A stretch of DNA of 64,000 bases from Candidatus Rifleibacteriota bacterium (GTDB lineage Bacteria; Riflebacteria; Ozemobacteria; Ozemobacterales; Ozemobacteraceae). Position numbers and translations under genes: made by a program. Shown here piece after piece: positions 1-8,984 of the stretch. The stretch lies in the NCBI GenBank assembly GCA_029564115.1, contig JAKQQP010000267.1, positions 62,001 to 126,000 on the forward strand, written 5' to 3'. Every line of letters starts with the position of its first letter. Position 1 is the stretch's first letter. The notes below the pieces were generated by a model. The model was not told the origin of the DNA, did no database searches, and worked only from the letters and a program-made list of their open reading frames with translations.

Positions 1-1
1 T

Positions 2-2983
2 CTGTTATTGAGCGTTCCGGTGGCTATTCTTGTTCGTCAGGCTGTCGGGGCTTTTGGTGCCACGGCGGCCATAGCTGAAAATGAAATCAGACAGCAGGTC
101 GAAAAAGTTGCCGGACAGCTTGTTTTCGAGGCAAAAAACAGCGTTCAGGTTAAAGAGCTTTTTCGCGATTATTTTCTGGCAACACGTGAATATCTAAAAA
201 CGCTGGCATATTTTGCAGAACTTCGTGGCGATTTCGGGGTAGTCATCCCGCCAACGTTAGATTATGGGCTGTTTCTGGCGCAAAAAGCCACAGAAAAAAG
301 ATTGCAGCATCTGGAAGCTGGAATGCGGCGTTTGCTGCCGGGTTTGCAGCTTGTTAAATGGGGTCTCGATATGATGCCGCGCCCTGACAGCGACCAGTTG
401 ACACCGCGCTGGGCATACCAGAAGCTCGCCGAATCGGTCGTTAGAAGTGTTAACCCGGGTGGTAAAGAACGAGGTATGAGTGCCGAATACCTTGAGTATC
501 TGCCCATGCTGAACCGTTATTTTACCGGTGCGCACGGGCTGGGGAACTTTATCAAGTTTCCCGGAGATCTTCTCGAGTGCGGCAACCCTGCCGGTGACAA
601 GTTGATGATGTACTGGGAGAGCGAGAGGACTCATGGTCTTTCTTTGCGCCGTCGCAGCGCCGGTGGGTTTCTTGGAGTAGTAGACGCGAGCGGCATGGAA
701 AAGTTTTTTGGCATGCAGCTCGTTCTCAAGCGCAAAAATGAAGAGTTGAGCAGATCCGGTGTCTCATCAGGCTGGATCGTCGAGGCTGAACCCGAAAAAA
801 AACGCCTGCCGGGGGTGCTTTTGCGGTTCAATGCAGAAGACTGGGTTGAATGGCTGTTGGCCCAGCCAGATGGTATATACGAGCGTTTCGGCGTCATAAT
901 TTCGGTCAGAAGAAACTCTGATGGGCTGGTTATTCTTAATGCTGCCGATACAGCTTCTATAACCCTGCAGTTCGAGCGCAGAGTTTTTCTTCTGGGGCTG
1001 TTGATAGTTTTTTTGGCTGTGATGCCGCTGTGGCTTGTCTTCAGCAGAAGAAGCAATGGTGGCATGGCGGTAAGCATAAGATTTCAGATTGCCGGCCTTT
1101 TTCTATTCTCGATGCTTCTGCCGGTTGCCGTAATTTTTCAGCTGGGCAGCGAGTTGCTGCTCGATCGGCAGAAATCTTTCGAGGTCGATGCTTACAAAGA
1201 GATCGAAAGAGTAAAAAAAGATCTTGACGAAAATTCTGGTTATGCCTTCAGACAACTTGAAAAAATAAGCGAAAAAATGGGGCAACAGCTGATGCAGCTC
1301 AATTTTGACGCAAAAGGTCGTTTTGCCGAACCGGCTAATGCCGAAGAAGTTCTGCAGCATTTCGACGACAAAATCAGAGCTTTGCACGTCTATCTTTTTA
1401 ATTCTTATGCAGACCTCGTTTTTTCGAGCAGCTCGGGCGAAGAAAACCGTTCGGAAGGAGTTGGCCTTGTGCCGCTGGTGCAGTCCCTGGCAAAGCTTAA
1501 ATTGCGCTCTTCCGGCAAACTGAGAACCAGAGAAGGGGCTTTCGATGTCAGTCTCATGGATCTCGTTGTCGAAGCTACCGGCGGCTCGAATCTCAATGAA
1601 ATCAGTGCAATACTCAACAATCGTGAAAACCGCGCTTTCGAAACGGCCTTCAGTGGCCGCCGCAGTATCTTTTACGTTGGCCAGTTCTCGACGGCGAAGC
1701 TTCCGGGTGAGACGTTCAGTCTGGTAATGTTGATTCGTGACACTCATTTTGAGCGGTTGTACATGCGCCTGATGATCGAAAAACTTTGCGCCCGCCCAGT
1801 GTACAGGAATCGTATTCAGCTCTATTTCGGCGAGAATGACGCCAGCGGTTCGGGTTATTTTTACGACGCGCCTCTGGCGGATCCATGGTTTCCGTATACT
1901 TTCAATGGTACCGATTCGTTAAGGCTGGGGAGGCTCTCTGAGCCAACAAGATTCACGGGAAACACAGTCAAGGATAAAGTCACACTCGAAACCGGGCAGC
2001 GGCATTGTTTGTTTTACAGTTTCAGGCCTGCCGGTCTGTTAAAGCATTCTGCGGTCGCTCTCTTCAACTATGAAGAAATTACGCGTGAATTGAGGCGTCT
2101 GCAGCAGTTCATTTTTGTATCACTGCTCGTTTCGCTGCTCGTTGTTCTGATACTTGCCAGAATTATGGCCCGTTCGCTGATAGAGCCCGTTGTGCTGCTG
2201 AGACAGGGAGTCGAACGCGTCGAGTCCGGGAATTTTCAGACCGATGTGGTGTTGCCGGGCCAGGACGAAATCGTGGAACTGGCTCAGGCATTCAATAAAA
2301 TGAACCGTGGCCTCGATGAGCGTGAACGGATGACCAGATATCTTTCGCGTTCGGCTGTAGATGCCGTTGTCAGAGGTGAAGATCGTGTTATGGGCGGGCA
2401 GAGAGTTCCGGCGACCATACTGTTTTCCGATATCCGCAACTTTACCACGATTTCCGAGTCGAACAGCGCCGAAAATGTTGTCGGACTGCTGAATGATTAT
2501 TTTGCTGCGATGAATCAGGTGGTGGAAAAATACGGCGGTGATATAGACAAGTTCATTGGCGATGCCATCATGGCCCAGTTTATACCTTCGGAAGAGCGAA
2601 GTGCAACAGCAGTGGCTCTCGATGCCGTTAAATGCGCACTCGAAATGATGGCGGCCCTCGCGGAATTCAACCGGCAGAGAGAACAGGCCGGGCTTTTTCC
2701 GATTAAAATAGGGGTTGGTATCAACTCCGGCGAAGTCATTGCCGGCAACATCGGCTCTCCCGGGCGCATGGACAGAACCGTAATCGGAGATGCTGTAAAC
2801 CTGGCTTCTCGCCTGGAGGGCATGAGCAAGCAGGGCAAACACACCTGCATCATAATCAGCGGCTCGACTCTGCAGCTGGTTCGCGATCAAGTGGAAGTCG
2901 AAAGGCTGGCTGAAACCATGGTGAAGGGCAAGGCTGCCGCAGTTGAAATGTTTGAAGTTATCAGGCTGACGGGGTATAATTGA
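2..2983 (+). CDS. Membrane-bound class III adenylate cyclase (5' partial)
   Basis: Probably makes cAMP in response to an extracytoplasmic signal. The frame is open to the window edge and begins inside a hydrophobic stretch, so the true start is probably upstream. A TTG at position 8 is possible but has no visible ribosome site. Counting from that TTG: a large extracytoplasmic region to about residue 320, membrane helices at about 326-346 and 358-385, a second sensor-like region to about 695, a helix at about 698-722, a HAMP linker to about 775, and a cyclase domain at about 800-985. The cyclase domain shows FSDIRNF and FIGDAIMA (the two metal aspartates), a Lys in DKFIGD typical of adenine selection, and GDAVNLASRLEG (transition-state Asn and Arg). 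All expected catalytic residues are present. It lies 28 nt before the Ca2+-ATPase gene, probably in the same transcript. The ligand is unknown. Confidence 0.9.
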   Translation: MLLSVPVAILVRQAVGAFGATAAIAENEIRQQVEKVAGQLVFEAKNSVQVKELFRDYFLATREYLKTLAYFAELRGDFGVVIPPTLDYGLFLAQKATEKRLQHLEAGMRRLLPGLQLVKWGLDMMPRPDSDQLTPRWAYQKLAESVVRSVNPGGKERGMSAEYLEYLPMLNRYFTGAHGLGNFIKFPGDLLECGNPAGDKLMMYWESERTHGLSLRRRSAGGFLGVVDASGMEKFFGMQLVLKRKNEELSRSGVSSGWIVEAEPEKKRLPGVLLRFNAEDWVEWLLAQPDGIYERFGVIISVRRNSDGLVILNAADTASITLQFERRVFLLGLLIVFLAVMPLWLVFSRRSNGGMAVSIRFQIAGLFLFSMLLPVAVIFQLGSELLLDRQKSFEVDAYKEIERVKKDLDENSGYAFRQLEKISEKMGQQLMQLNFDAKGRFAEPANAEEVLQHFDDKIRALHVYLFNSYADLVFSSSSGEENRSEGVGLVPLVQSLAKLKLRSSGKLRTREGAFDVSLMDLVVEATGGSNLNEISAILNNRENRAFETAFSGRRSIFYVGQFSTAKLPGETFSLVMLIRDTHFERLYMRLMIEKLCARPVYRNRIQLYFGENDASGSGYFYDAPLADPWFPYTFNGTDSLRLGRLSEPTRFTGNTVKDKVTLETGQRHCLFYSFRPAGLLKHSAVALFNYEEITRELRRLQQFIFVSLLVSLLVVLILARIMARSLIEPVVLLRQGVERVESGNFQTDVVLPGQDEIVELAQAFNKMNRGLDERERMTRYLSRSAVDAVVRGEDRVMGGQRVPATILFSDIRNFTTISESNSAENVVGLLNDYFAAMNQVVEKYGGDIDKFIGDAIMAQFIPSEERSATAVALDAVKCALEMMAALAEFNRQREQAGLFPIKIGVGINSGEVIAGNIGSPGRMDRTVIGDAVNLASRLEGMSKQGKHTCIIISGSTLQLVRDQVEVERLAETMVKGKAAAVEMFEVIRLTGYN

Positions 2984-3011
2984 CCACCTATTCATTCCAG
3001 GGAGTACGCTT

Positions 3012-5993
3012 ATGGCGGTAAACGCCGATCACACGCATACAGACACACATAAAGGTTTAACTACCGTTCAGGTTCTCGAAAGTCGCCGCCTGCACGGAGA
3101 AAATATTCTGACGCCACCCGAGCGCGAACCCTGGTGGCGTCTGCTGCTCGAAAAGTTCGATGACCCGATCATCAGGATTTTGATGATCGCGGCTTTGATA
3201 GCCATCGGTGTTGGCTTTATCAACGGTGAATATTTTGAGGGGATCGGCATCATAATTGCTATTTTACTGGCCACCACGCTGGCATTTATCAATGAATACA
3301 AGGCTGGCAAAGAGTTTGATATTCTGAATCAGGTCTCAGACGAGGCTCCGGTAAATGTTGTTCGCGATGGCGCTTTTACCACGGTGCCGATCAGAGAAAT
3401 CGTCGTCGGGGATCTGGTGCTGCTAGAGCCTGGCGAAGAAGTGCCGGCAGATGGGCGTGTTATCGAGTCTATCTCGTTGCAGATAGATGAATCGAAGCTT
3501 ACGGGCGAGTCGATGCCGGTGGCCAAGCACTCGGCCTCATCCGCTTCTTTCAAAGATGAGCACGAAGCGGCTTACCCCTCCGACGTTCTGCTGCGCAGCA
3601 CTATGGTTAACGACGGCCACGGAAAAATGGAAGTTACAGCCGTTGGTGATGCAACCGAAATTGGTAAGGCGGCTCGCGCCGCCGGTGAAGACAGCGACGA
3701 ACCGACGCCTCTCAATCGTCAGCTCGACCGGTTGAGCAAGTTGATAGGAGTGGTGGGCTTTTCCATAGCTTTTCTGACTTTTGCAGCATTGATCATGCGT
3801 GATTTTGTTTCTGGTGAGTTGAATCTTACCGCTTCGCAATGGGGCTTTGCTCTGATAATACTTATAAGTGCCATGATTTCGCTCGCGAAGGTCTGGCTGC
3901 CGATTCTGGCTGATGGTTTCGAATTTATGGGCCGTGAGCTGCCTCTGCCGAAAATAATCGAAAAATCAGACCTGCGCTCGTGGGTTAAAGTGGTATCCGC
4001 CGGTGTGATTTTTGGTGGCTTGTGTTCTATTTCTGGTATTTTGAGTGGGTTTTTGCCTGAAGAACCATCTTTGTGGCTTACCAGTGAAGCCATAAGTGAA
4101 TTTCTTAAATTTTTCATGATTGCGGTGACGATTATCGTTGTGGCAGTGCCTGAGGGGCTGCCGATGAGTGTTACCCTGAGTCTTGCCTACAGCATGCGCA
4201 AAATGACTGCCGCCAATAACCTGGTTCGGCGTATGCACGCCTGTGAGACTATCGGAGCGGCAACTGTAATCTGTTCAGATAAAACGGGCACTCTCACGCA
4301 GAATCGCATGGTGATGAGTTCGGTTCATTTTCCGGCGCTGAAAAGCGGCTGTCTGAGCCGTGAACTAGCCACAGATACCGAAAAAATAATCGCTGAGTCG
4401 ATGGCCGCAAACAGCACGGCGAATCTTTCCCGTCGCCCTGGCGAAGCGGTCAGTGCTCTTGGCAACCCGACTGAGGCTGCCACTCTTCTCTGGCTTGAAG
4501 AAGCTGGTGTTGATTATCTGACTTTGCGCGAGGCTTTTGCTCTCGAAAAACAGTGGACCTTCTCGACTGAGCGCAAGATGATGGCTTCTTACGGTGTTTC
4601 TGGTGCCGGAAAAGAAAAAATAATTTATATCAAAGGTGCTCCTGAGCTGGTGTTGAGCCGCTGCAGCGAAATTCTCACCGACAAGGGCATTCAGGCAGTT
4701 GGTCTGTTCAGCGGCAAAATCGCCGAAGAGCTGAAACAGCAGCAGGCCAGAGGCATGCGCACTCTCGGGTTTGCCTTTCTGCGTAACCTGGAAGTCGTGC
4801 CCGATGGTGACATCATGAATATTGCGAAAGATCTGGTGTGGTTGGGCTTCGTTGCCATTGCCGACCCGATTCGGCCAGATGTGCCGATGGCCTTGAATGT
4901 CTGCCGCAGCGCCGGTGTGCAGGTAAAAGTTATTACCGGCGATAACTCGAACACCGCCTGGGAAATCGCCAATCAGATCGGTCTGCTCGATGAAACCGAC
5001 AGCCAGAGCCGCGTGCACATGACCGGTTCTGAATTTCAGGCTCTTTCTGATGCTGACGCCTATGCAGCGGCTGAGCGTATCAAGATTCTCTCGCGAGCCC
5101 GGCCCGCTGACAAGATGAAGATGGTTAAACTTCTGCAGCAGCGTGGCCATGTAGTCGCCGTCACTGGCGATGGCACCAACGACGCGCCGGCTCTGAACCA
5201 CGCCAATGTCGGCCTGGCCATGGGCAAAACCGGCACTTCTGTCGCCAAGGAAGCCAGCGATATAATTCTGCTCGATGATTCGTTTCCCAGTGTTGTTAAA
5301 GGCATTATGTGGGGGCGGTCTTTATATGACAATATTCAACGTTTTGTCATGTTTCAGCTGACTATCAACGTGGTTGCTCTCGCTGTCGCTCTTACTGGCC
5401 CGTTTATCGGCGTCAAGATGCCCCTGACCGTCGTTCAGATGCTCTGGGTAAACCTGATCATGGATACTTTCGCTGCTCTGGCGCTGGCGACAGAGCCACC
5501 CCACTGGAAAGTCATGAGTCGCCCGCCGCGCCGTGCCGAAGATTTTATTGTTTCCCGGCCCATGTATCTGCATATTTTTGGCGTAGGAGCGGCTTTTTAT
5601 GTCGCTTTGATCGCTTTGTTGAAGTATTTTCAACACGACGGTGTCGTAAGTGTGCGAGAACTTTCGATATTCTTCACTGTTTTTGTCATGCTGCAGGTCT
5701 GGAATATGTTCAATGCACGGGCTCTCGGTCTTAACAAATCGGCTTTCAGTCGTCTGGGCGAAAATCGCGGTTTTATTTTAATTTTGCCGACCATTCTGGT
5801 AGTGCAGTATCTGATTGTGCAGTATGGGCGAACAATGTTCCGTACTGAACCGCTCGATACCTTTACCTGGCTGGTGATCGTCGCCGTCACTTCTGTGGTG
5901 CTCTGGGCCGGTGAGATCTTTCGGTTGTTTCCCGCTGGTAAATCTGTTAACAGCGGTCCACAAGACGAAAACCCTTTTCTTGAAAACACCTGA
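3012..5993 (+). CDS. Calcium-translocating P-type ATPase (PMCA/P2B type)
   Basis: Predicted ATP-driven cation exporter of the inner membrane, most like PMCA-type Ca2+ pumps. Visible motifs are TGES near residue 164 (actuator), PEGLP near 380 (M4 ion site), DKTGT near 423 (phosphorylated Asp), TGDGTNDAP near 718 (hinge), and NLIMDTFAALALATEPP in the M6 region. The start is ATG with AGGGAG eight bases upstream. At 993 residues it is longer than typical bacterial PMCA-like pumps. The excess lies between M3 and M4 (about residues 255-365), where two additional hydrophobic segments flank a charged loop. The protein ends just before a strong hairpin. Co-transcription with the upstream cyclase would link cAMP signalling and cation export, but that is inference. 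The substrate could be another divalent cation. Confidence 0.93.
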   Translation: MAVNADHTHTDTHKGLTTVQVLESRRLHGENILTPPEREPWWRLLLEKFDDPIIRILMIAALIAIGVGFINGEYFEGIGIIIAILLATTLAFINEYKAGKEFDILNQVSDEAPVNVVRDGAFTTVPIREIVVGDLVLLEPGEEVPADGRVIESISLQIDESKLTGESMPVAKHSASSASFKDEHEAAYPSDVLLRSTMVNDGHGKMEVTAVGDATEIGKAARAAGEDSDEPTPLNRQLDRLSKLIGVVGFSIAFLTFAALIMRDFVSGELNLTASQWGFALIILISAMISLAKVWLPILADGFEFMGRELPLPKIIEKSDLRSWVKVVSAGVIFGGLCSISGILSGFLPEEPSLWLTSEAISEFLKFFMIAVTIIVVAVPEGLPMSVTLSLAYSMRKMTAANNLVRRMHACETIGAATVICSDKTGTLTQNRMVMSSVHFPALKSGCLSRELATDTEKIIAESMAANSTANLSRRPGEAVSALGNPTEAATLLWLEEAGVDYLTLREAFALEKQWTFSTERKMMASYGVSGAGKEKIIYIKGAPELVLSRCSEILTDKGIQAVGLFSGKIAEELKQQQARGMRTLGFAFLRNLEVVPDGDIMNIAKDLVWLGFVAIADPIRPDVPMALNVCRSAGVQVKVITGDNSNTAWEIANQIGLLDETDSQSRVHMTGSEFQALSDADAYAAAERIKILSRARPADKMKMVKLLQQRGHVVAVTGDGTNDAPALNHANVGLAMGKTGTSVAKEASDIILLDDSFPSVVKGIMWGRSLYDNIQRFVMFQLTINVVALAVALTGPFIGVKMPLTVVQMLWVNLIMDTFAALALATEPPHWKVMSRPPRRAEDFIVSRPMYLHIFGVGAAFYVALIALLKYFQHDGVVSVRELSIFFTVFVMLQVWNMFNARALGLNKSAFSRLGENRGFILILPTILVVQYLIVQYGRTMFRTEPLDTFTWLVIVAVTSVVLWAGEIFRLFPAGKSVNSGPQDENPFLENT

Positions 5994-6012
5994 AAGTTTC
6001 CGTATAAAACGA

Positions 6013-6044
6013 GGATCCCGGAGTCGAAACTCCGGGATCCTTTC
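6013..6044. terminator. Strong bidirectional terminator hairpin
   Basis: A perfect 12-bp stem (6013-6024 with 6029-6040) closes on the tetraloop CGAA. TTTC follows on the plus strand, and a TTTTA run follows the stem on the minus strand. It separates the convergent Ca2+-ATPase and the small gene at 6069-6308. Confidence 0.88.
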
Positions 6045-6068
6045 TACGGGGTAATTATTCCTGCAAAA

Positions 6069-6308
6069 TCAGGCGGCGAGCTGCTCGCGCCTGTCGTTCT
6101 CTCTGAACAGATTGATTTCACCCTGACTCATGTCGAAGAGGCGCTGCTGAATCTTGGCCTGAACAATGTCGAGACCGTTTGGCAGATCGAGCAGGTTGGC
6201 GTCTTTCCCGAGAATGTCTTTGTAGGCGGTTTTAATATGCTGGATCATTCTGATGCGGAATTCTGCGTCGGTTTTGGCCTGGTAAAGCGGGGTATTCGGA
6301 AGAATCAT
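6069..6308 (-). CDS. Small conserved-looking protein of unknown function (79 aa)
   Basis: I do not recognise this protein. The start chosen is the ATG at 6308 (MILPNTPLYQ), because AGGAGG lies eight bases upstream (complement of 6317-6322). The longer open frame to 6350 has no comparable site. The product is charged, predicted helical, without signal peptide or membrane segment, and ends in an Arg/Glu-rich tail (NDRREQLAA). It is the last gene before the bidirectional terminator and follows dapB on the same strand with an 82-nt gap. The good ribosome site and stop-terminator spacing support a real gene; the function is unknown. Confidence 0.7.
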   Translation of the reverse strand: MILPNTPLYQAKTDAEFRIRMIQHIKTAYKDILGKDANLLDLPNGLDIVQAKIQQRLFDMSQGEINLFRENDRREQLAA

Positions 6309-6390
6309 GCTGGTAGCCTCCTGAGAAATTTCTTTTTCGTTCCTCAGCAACTATCGGCAAAATTCTACGACCCCTTAACAGGCAAAATTT

Positions 6391-7140
6391 TTATATCTCA
6401 AGACCCACACGCAGACCGGTAAATGAATGAATCTGCTCGAGCGCCAGCCCGATGCCGGGCATGAACGAGTCGCGATTCAACGAATCATGTCTGATGGTAA
6501 GGGTTTGCCCTATGTCGCCAAAAATGACCTGCTGGTGCGCAACGAGCCCGGGCAGACGTACCGAATGAATTGGAACTTCTTCGACGAGCGACTCATCTTT
6601 GATGCCAAGTTCTTCGAGAATGCCCTGGCGCGTTTTGATCGCTGTGCCAGAGGGTTTATCGAGTTTCTGCGGGTGGTGCAGCTCGATAATTTCGACATTC
6701 TTCATGTATCGGGCAGCCCTCTTGGCGAAGTCCATCATCAAAATAGCTCCGATAGCAAAATTGGGCACGAGCAGAACTGCTGTTTCCATCTTCTGGGCGA
6801 GATGACCGAGTTTTACCTGGTCTTCCTGGCTGATGCCGGTGGTCCCGATTAATACAGGTACTTTTGCCTGCAGACAAACCGCCGCGTTGGTGACGACCGT
6901 GTCGGGTGTGGTAAAGTCTATGGCCGCGTCAATGCGAGTCTCTGAAATAGTCGATTGCAGATTCTGAGAAATGGTGATGCCGGTGCTGCCCAGGCCGAGA
7001 ACGCTGCCAAGATCATCGCCGGCTCTGTTTACGTCTATGCCCGCAGCCAGTTCATAGTTGTTGTGAGAAAGCAGATACCTGCAGACAACCTGTCCCATTT
7101 TACCTGCACAGCCGATTACCGCAATTTTTTTTCGCTTCAT
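6391..7140 (-). CDS. dapB: 4-hydroxy-tetrahydrodipicolinate reductase
   Basis: Reduces 4-hydroxy-tetrahydrodipicolinate to tetrahydrodipicolinate with NAD(P)H in the diaminopimelate/lysine pathway (cytoplasm). The N-terminus carries a Rossmann loop (IAVIGCAGKMG). The centre has the family signature ELHHPQKLDKPSGTA, with the catalytic His pair and the Lys and substrate-binding SGT. I start at the ATG at 7140 (MKRKKIAVIG), five bases after GAGG; an in-frame GTG two codons earlier overlaps that site. The 249-residue length fits the family. It is the last of three same-strand genes (aminotransferase, dut, dapB). The pairing with an aminotransferase suits amino-acid biosynthesis. Confidence 0.95.
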   Translation of the reverse strand: MKRKKIAVIGCAGKMGQVVCRYLLSHNNYELAAGIDVNRAGDDLGSVLGLGSTGITISQNLQSTISETRIDAAIDFTTPDTVVTNAAVCLQAKVPVLIGTTGISQEDQVKLGHLAQKMETAVLLVPNFAIGAILMMDFAKRAARYMKNVEIIELHHPQKLDKPSGTAIKTRQGILEELGIKDESLVEEVPIHSVRLPGLVAHQQVIFGDIGQTLTIRHDSLNRDSFMPGIGLALEQIHSFTGLRVGLEI

Positions 7141-7158
7141 TTTCACCTCGTGGATTGT

Positions 7159-7614
7159 CTATCTGACGCCAGTAGAACCAAAGCCGCCTTCGCCTCTGTC
7201 GGAGACGGCCAGTTTGACCTCAGGCCTGAACTCGACCTCGGTGACTTTCGCAAAGACCATCTGGGCGATGCGCATTCCCGGCTCGATCACAAACTCGCTT
7301 TCACCGTGGTTTATCAGAATTACACAGATTTCACCGCGATAATCGCTGTCGATAGTGCCCGGGGTATTTAACACGGTGACCGCATGTTTGGCGGCCAGCC
7401 CTGATCTTGGTCTGATTTGCGCTTCAAGGCCCCGTGGCATGGAAATGCGCAGCCCGGTCGGAACCATGGCGTGTCTGCCCGGAGCGAGAACCGCATGCCT
7501 GCTGGCGCAAAGGTCATAGCCGGCAGAACCTGAGGTGGCCATGACTGGCATGGCTACCCCGGGACTGTTTTCGATCTGAATTTCTACTACCGGTTTGTTC
7601 GACAGATCAGGCAT
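7159..7614 (-). CDS. dut: dUTP diphosphatase (dUTPase)
   Basis: Hydrolyses dUTP to dUMP and pyrophosphate, keeping uracil out of DNA and feeding thymidylate synthesis. It is a trimeric dUTPase of about 150 residues. Visible motifs: AGYDLCA (motif 1), RPRSGLA (motif 2), GTIDSDYRGEI (motif 3 with the catalytic Asp), and the C-terminal RGEGGFGSTG (motif 5, P-loop-like arm). The start chosen is the ATG at 7614, which overlaps the aminotransferase stop in an ATGCCTGA arrangement. A GTG start eleven codons earlier (7647) cannot be excluded. It sits between the aminotransferase and dapB, 18 nt before dapB. Confidence 0.95.
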   Translation of the reverse strand: MPDLSNKPVVEIQIENSPGVAMPVMATSGSAGYDLCASRHAVLAPGRHAMVPTGLRISMPRGLEAQIRPRSGLAAKHAVTVLNTPGTIDSDYRGEICVILINHGESEFVIEPGMRIAQMVFAKVTEVEFRPEVKLAVSDRGEGGFGSTGVR

Positions 7615-8845
7615 TGGCAGAAGCGGTTTTCTCCTGGCTGGATTCACTTTCTTCGACGCGCCGATACTGCTTTACAGCTTCGGCAAGCGCATTCATCGCC
7701 ATTTCCAGCTTGTTGACTTCGAGAACATAGCTGATTCGGATCTCATCGAGACCAAGGCCGGGGTTTACGTAAAAACCTGCGGCCGGGGCAACAAGCACCG
7801 AACTTCCTTCATGGGCGAAGTCTGTAAGCAACCAGGCGGCGAAGCGCTCTGCATTCTTTATCGGCAGTTTTGCGATTACATAAAAGGCACCGGTTGGAAT
7901 TTTGCAGACAACCCCGGGAATTTTTGCCAGACCAGTCATTACAGCGTCACGACGGCGCTGATATTCTTCAAGAATTGGCTGAAAGTATGATGGATCCATG
8001 AGAATGCCGGCGCGGGCACCCCACTGTTCGATTGTCGGTGAGCTGAGGCGAGCCTGAGCAAACTTCATAGAGGCGGCCATTACTTCGCGATTTTTGCTGG
8101 CGACAAGGCCGATGCGGGCACCACAGGCTGAGTATCGCTTCGAAATACTGTCGATCAGAATGGCGTGCTGGCTCATGCCGGGAATCTGCAGAATTGAGGT
8201 GTGCTGCAGCCCGTCATAGGTGAATTCTCTGTATACTTCATCTGAAATTACGTAAACATTGTGTTTTTTGGCGACGGCAGCGAGTTCTTCGAGAGTCTGG
8301 CGTGAGTAAACTGTGCCGGTCGGGTTGTTCGGGTTACAAATGAGAATTGCCCTGGTGCGTTCAGTTATGGCTTTCTCGATGGTGGCCGCAGGTGGCAGTT
8401 GAAAACCGTCTTCAGCGTAGGTAGTCAGAGCTTTGAGATTGACACCGGTTTCGAAGGCAATCCCGTTATAATTTGTATAAAAAGGCTCAAAAACAATGAC
8501 TTCGTCGCCAGGGTCGCAGATCGACAGAAACGCGAAGAAGATCGCTTCGCTGCCGCCAGTGGTGACAATGATGTCTTCGGCTGCCAGATCGATATTGTTC
8601 TGTTTATAGTAACCGGCGAACGCTTCCACCAGAAAATCTTCGCCCTGTGACGGGCTGTAGGCCAGAACTTCCTGGTCGAAATTGCGTATGGCATCGCGAA
8701 TTGGTTTGGGGGTCGGTATATCCGGCTGGCCAATGTTGAGCGGGAAAACATTGACGCCTTTTTTGCGTGCTGCTACGGCGAGTGGGATGAGTTTGCGGAT
8801 TGGTGACGCCTGCATATCGCGGGCTCTGACAGAAATCTTCTTCAT
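7607..8845 (-). CDS. PLP-dependent class I aminotransferase (aspartate aminotransferase-like)
   Basis: Cytoplasmic fold-type I aminotransferase, most like AspC/AspB-type aspartate aminotransferases (aspartate plus 2-oxoglutarate to oxaloacetate plus glutamate). Visible: NPNNPTGTVY (the Asn that contacts PLP), SDEVYREF (Asp to the pyridine nitrogen), the Schiff-base lysine in SISKRYSACGARIG, and a C-terminal Arg in EIRISYV that binds the substrate carboxylate. The ATG at 8845 (MKKISVRARD) has AGGAAA eight bases upstream. The longer open frame to 9160 runs through the promoter region and is not used. The protein is 412 residues. Substrate preference (aspartate, aromatic, LL-diaminopimelate) cannot be read from sequence alone; dapB two genes downstream is suggestive. 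Confidence 0.9.
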   Translation of the reverse strand: MKKISVRARDMQASPIRKLIPLAVAARKKGVNVFPLNIGQPDIPTPKPIRDAIRNFDQEVLAYSPSQGEDFLVEAFAGYYKQNNIDLAAEDIIVTTGGSEAIFFAFLSICDPGDEVIVFEPFYTNYNGIAFETGVNLKALTTYAEDGFQLPPAATIEKAITERTRAILICNPNNPTGTVYSRQTLEELAAVAKKHNVYVISDEVYREFTYDGLQHTSILQIPGMSQHAILIDSISKRYSACGARIGLVASKNREVMAASMKFAQARLSSPTIEQWGARAGILMDPSYFQPILEEYQRRRDAVMTGLAKIPGVVCKIPTGAFYVIAKLPIKNAERFAAWLLTDFAHEGSSVLVAPAAGFYVNPGLGLDEIRISYVLEVNKLEMAMNALAEAVKQYRRVEESESSQEKTASANA

Positions 8846-8905
8846 TACCAGTTTCCTTTCCGGAATTCTATATTTTGCTCGAAAAACAAGCATGCCTGTC
8901 TGGAG

Positions 8906-8935
8906 AATGTAACCCCAATCACATACTTCTTTCAA
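8906..8935 (-). promoter_or_regulatory. Sigma-70-like promoter for aminotransferase-dut-dapB
   Basis: Minus-strand TTGAAA (complement of 8930-8935), then 18 nt, then TACATT (8906-8911), or 17 nt to TTACAT. It lies about 60 bases upstream of the aminotransferase start. Confidence 0.5.
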
Positions 8936-8984
8936 TCTTTTGTTTCTAAGGTTTATTGCAAAAATTACCGAAAAGTATGCTTGA

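Noticed and set aside
2120..2995. Antisense open frame of 291 codons over the first cyclase
   Set aside because: The plus-strand cyclase motifs are intact across this span; no independent evidence for the antisense frame.
4365..5201. Long antisense open frame (278 codons) inside the Ca2+-ATPase gene
   Set aside because: It runs opposite to a clear P-type ATPase with all motifs, has no ribosome site and no recognisable protein pattern; a shadow frame.
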